DNA from: Candidatus Sulfopaludibacter sp. SbA3
GTDB lineage: Bacteria > Acidobacteriota > Terriglobia > 20CM-2-55-15
NCBI GenBank assembly: GCA_945865815.1
Contig: CAMBFR010000010.1
Coordinates: 1 to 62,626 of the forward strand
Reading direction: 5' to 3'
DNA length: 62,626 bases
Shown: positions 61,910-62,626 of the stretch, piece by piece
Layout: each line of letters opens with the position of its first letter
Numbering within the stretch: the first letter of the stretch is position 1
Position numbers and translations under genes: made by a program
Notes under the pieces: model-generated
Databases searched by the model: none
What the model was told of the DNA's origin: nothing
What the model saw: the letters and a program-made list of their open reading frames with translations, nothing else

Positions 61910-62626
61910 ATGAAGTCCAAAGTCTTATTTGGGCTACTAGCGGCGTTACTCATACTGACGCTCGCACCTAGCAGTTTTGCCCAAGTCACGGTGAACCTTA
62001 TTAACACAGCGTCCGCTAGTGAAGTCACAACGAATCAACACGGACAATCATCGGATCCAAACTCGCCTGGTGGCGGCATCATCATTCAGGGCGTGGTTAC
62101 GGGTACTCCGTTAACGACCACGACGCTTTTGACACTGAATCTTGGCGCTCCGATCACTTCGGGTGTTCCTTTGGCCTCGTTGAGTCCTCAGCTTGGCGGC
62201 AACACTGGTCTCATTACAGTCGTTGGATTTGATGTGCCGAGCGCGGGTGAGGCGATTCGCATCACGGGAGCCAGTGGACTTTTTCAGACAATCACGAGGA
62301 TCAACACGATCAATTACGCCAATGGGACGATCGTGCTTGCGCTTCCGGCCGCTGCAAATGCTGCGACTCTTGGCTCCGGAAGTCTGATATTGGCTGGAGT
62401 GAGGCTGGATCTGGATGGGAAGACGGCTCCGCTGTCAGTCACTGCTTCCTTGAGCAGCAGCGCCAACAATTTCATACCGGGTGCCATGAGCCAGACCACG
62501 ATCACGTCCGTGGCCAGCGGTATCAACAGTCTGGCCATCGGCGCACGGTCGGGTCAGACCAACACGGGTACGTCGACCATTTTTACCAACCGGGCTGTGC
62601 CGGATACGGCAGCTTCACTGGTCATG
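61910..62626 (+). CDS. Secreted protein, 3' end beyond the window
   Basis: The frame is open from ATG 61910 to the window edge (239 codons) and is therefore partial. The start is supported by AAGGAG at about 61896-61901. A signal peptide (residues 1-25, SSFA-Q) is followed by a threonine-, serine- and glycine-rich beta-type sequence with no cysteines (for example GGGIIIQGVVTGTPLTTTTLL). I do not recognise the domain. Being next to gspD, and exported by the Sec route, it could be a type II secretion substrate, but this is only positional inference. Confidence 0.7.
   Translation, partial: MKSKVLFGLLAALLILTLAPSSFAQVTVNLINTASASEVTTNQHGQSSDPNSPGGGIIIQGVVTGTPLTTTTLLTLNLGAPITSGVPLASLSPQLGGNTGLITVVGFDVPSAGEAIRITGASGLFQTITRINTINYANGTIVLALPAAANAATLGSGSLILAGVRLDLDGKTAPLSVTASLSSSANNFIPGAMSQTTITSVASGINSLAIGARSGQTNTGTSTIFTNRAVPDTAASLVM

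Noticed and set aside
1-62626. CRISPR arrays, tRNA or rRNA genes, insertion sequences, prophage genes
   Set aside because: No regularly spaced repeats, tRNA cloverleaf, rRNA-like sequence, transposase or phage protein was recognised. Only REP-like palindromes suggest past mobility.

Overview
The window looks like a chromosomal piece of a diderm, moderately GC-rich bacterium, most probably an Acidobacteriota member. Three things support this. The left end carries secreted families (DUF6152 and a 'GKPDLNGIWQ' / 'GRWEGDTLVVDVTGF' protein) that are expanded in that phylum. There is a complete outer-membrane toolkit (TolC-family channel, Omp85 barrel, type II secretion system). IspG indicates the MEP isoprenoid pathway. 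The phylum is inferred from protein families only. I see no tRNA, rRNA, CRISPR array, insertion sequence or prophage.

Layout. 1-2.4 kb: two small secreted proteins and a tandem pair of paralogous membrane proteins. 2.6-3.8 kb: a DUF4143-type ATPase with an operator-like palindrome over its start. 4.1-14.2 kb: one tightly packed efflux operon (TetR regulator, lipoprotein adaptor, RND pump, MacA-like adaptor, MacB-like ATPase and permease, TolC-like channel). 14.5-20.3 kb: acyl-CoA ligase, 7Fe ferredoxin, acetyl-CoA synthetase, Dabb protein and an M3/M2-like metallopeptidase. 20.4-24.3 kb: a TPR-like secreted protein (minus strand), a three-gene ABC-2 exporter and a TPR protein. 24.4-31.1 kb: one 2257-codon gene that fuses a TamB-like domain to a five-POTRA BamA-type Omp85 barrel. 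31.1-36.5 kb: glutamate dehydrogenase, ispG, thymidine kinase and small genes, including an alkyltransferase-like protein. 36.5-37.7 kb (minus strand): two adjacent selenoprotein genes, a GrdB-family protein and a Sec-peroxiredoxin. Each is cut by an in-frame TGA at its catalytic position and would be mis-called as fragments. 37.8-48.9 kb: a surface-polysaccharide locus (rfbD, four glycosyltransferases, a flippase, a TMTC-like membrane TPR protein and a lamin-tail-domain protein). 49.0-61.3 kb: ECF sigma factor and zinc anti-sigma factor, then a near-complete type II secretion operon (E-F-G-H-I-J-K-L-M-C-D). 61.9 kb to the end: the start of a secreted protein preceded by a long leader.

The genes together describe envelope building and export: outer-membrane assembly, drug or lipid efflux, polysaccharide export and protein secretion. 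Beside these sit acetate and fatty-acid activation and a selenium-dependent redox pair. The most noteworthy items are the two-gene selenoprotein unit, the TamB-BamA fusion, palindromes lying on the start codons of two regulator-like genes, a dispersed REP-like hairpin repeat (one copy is translated inside a glycosyltransferase), and a peptide motif duplicated between the adjacent GspC-like and GspD proteins.
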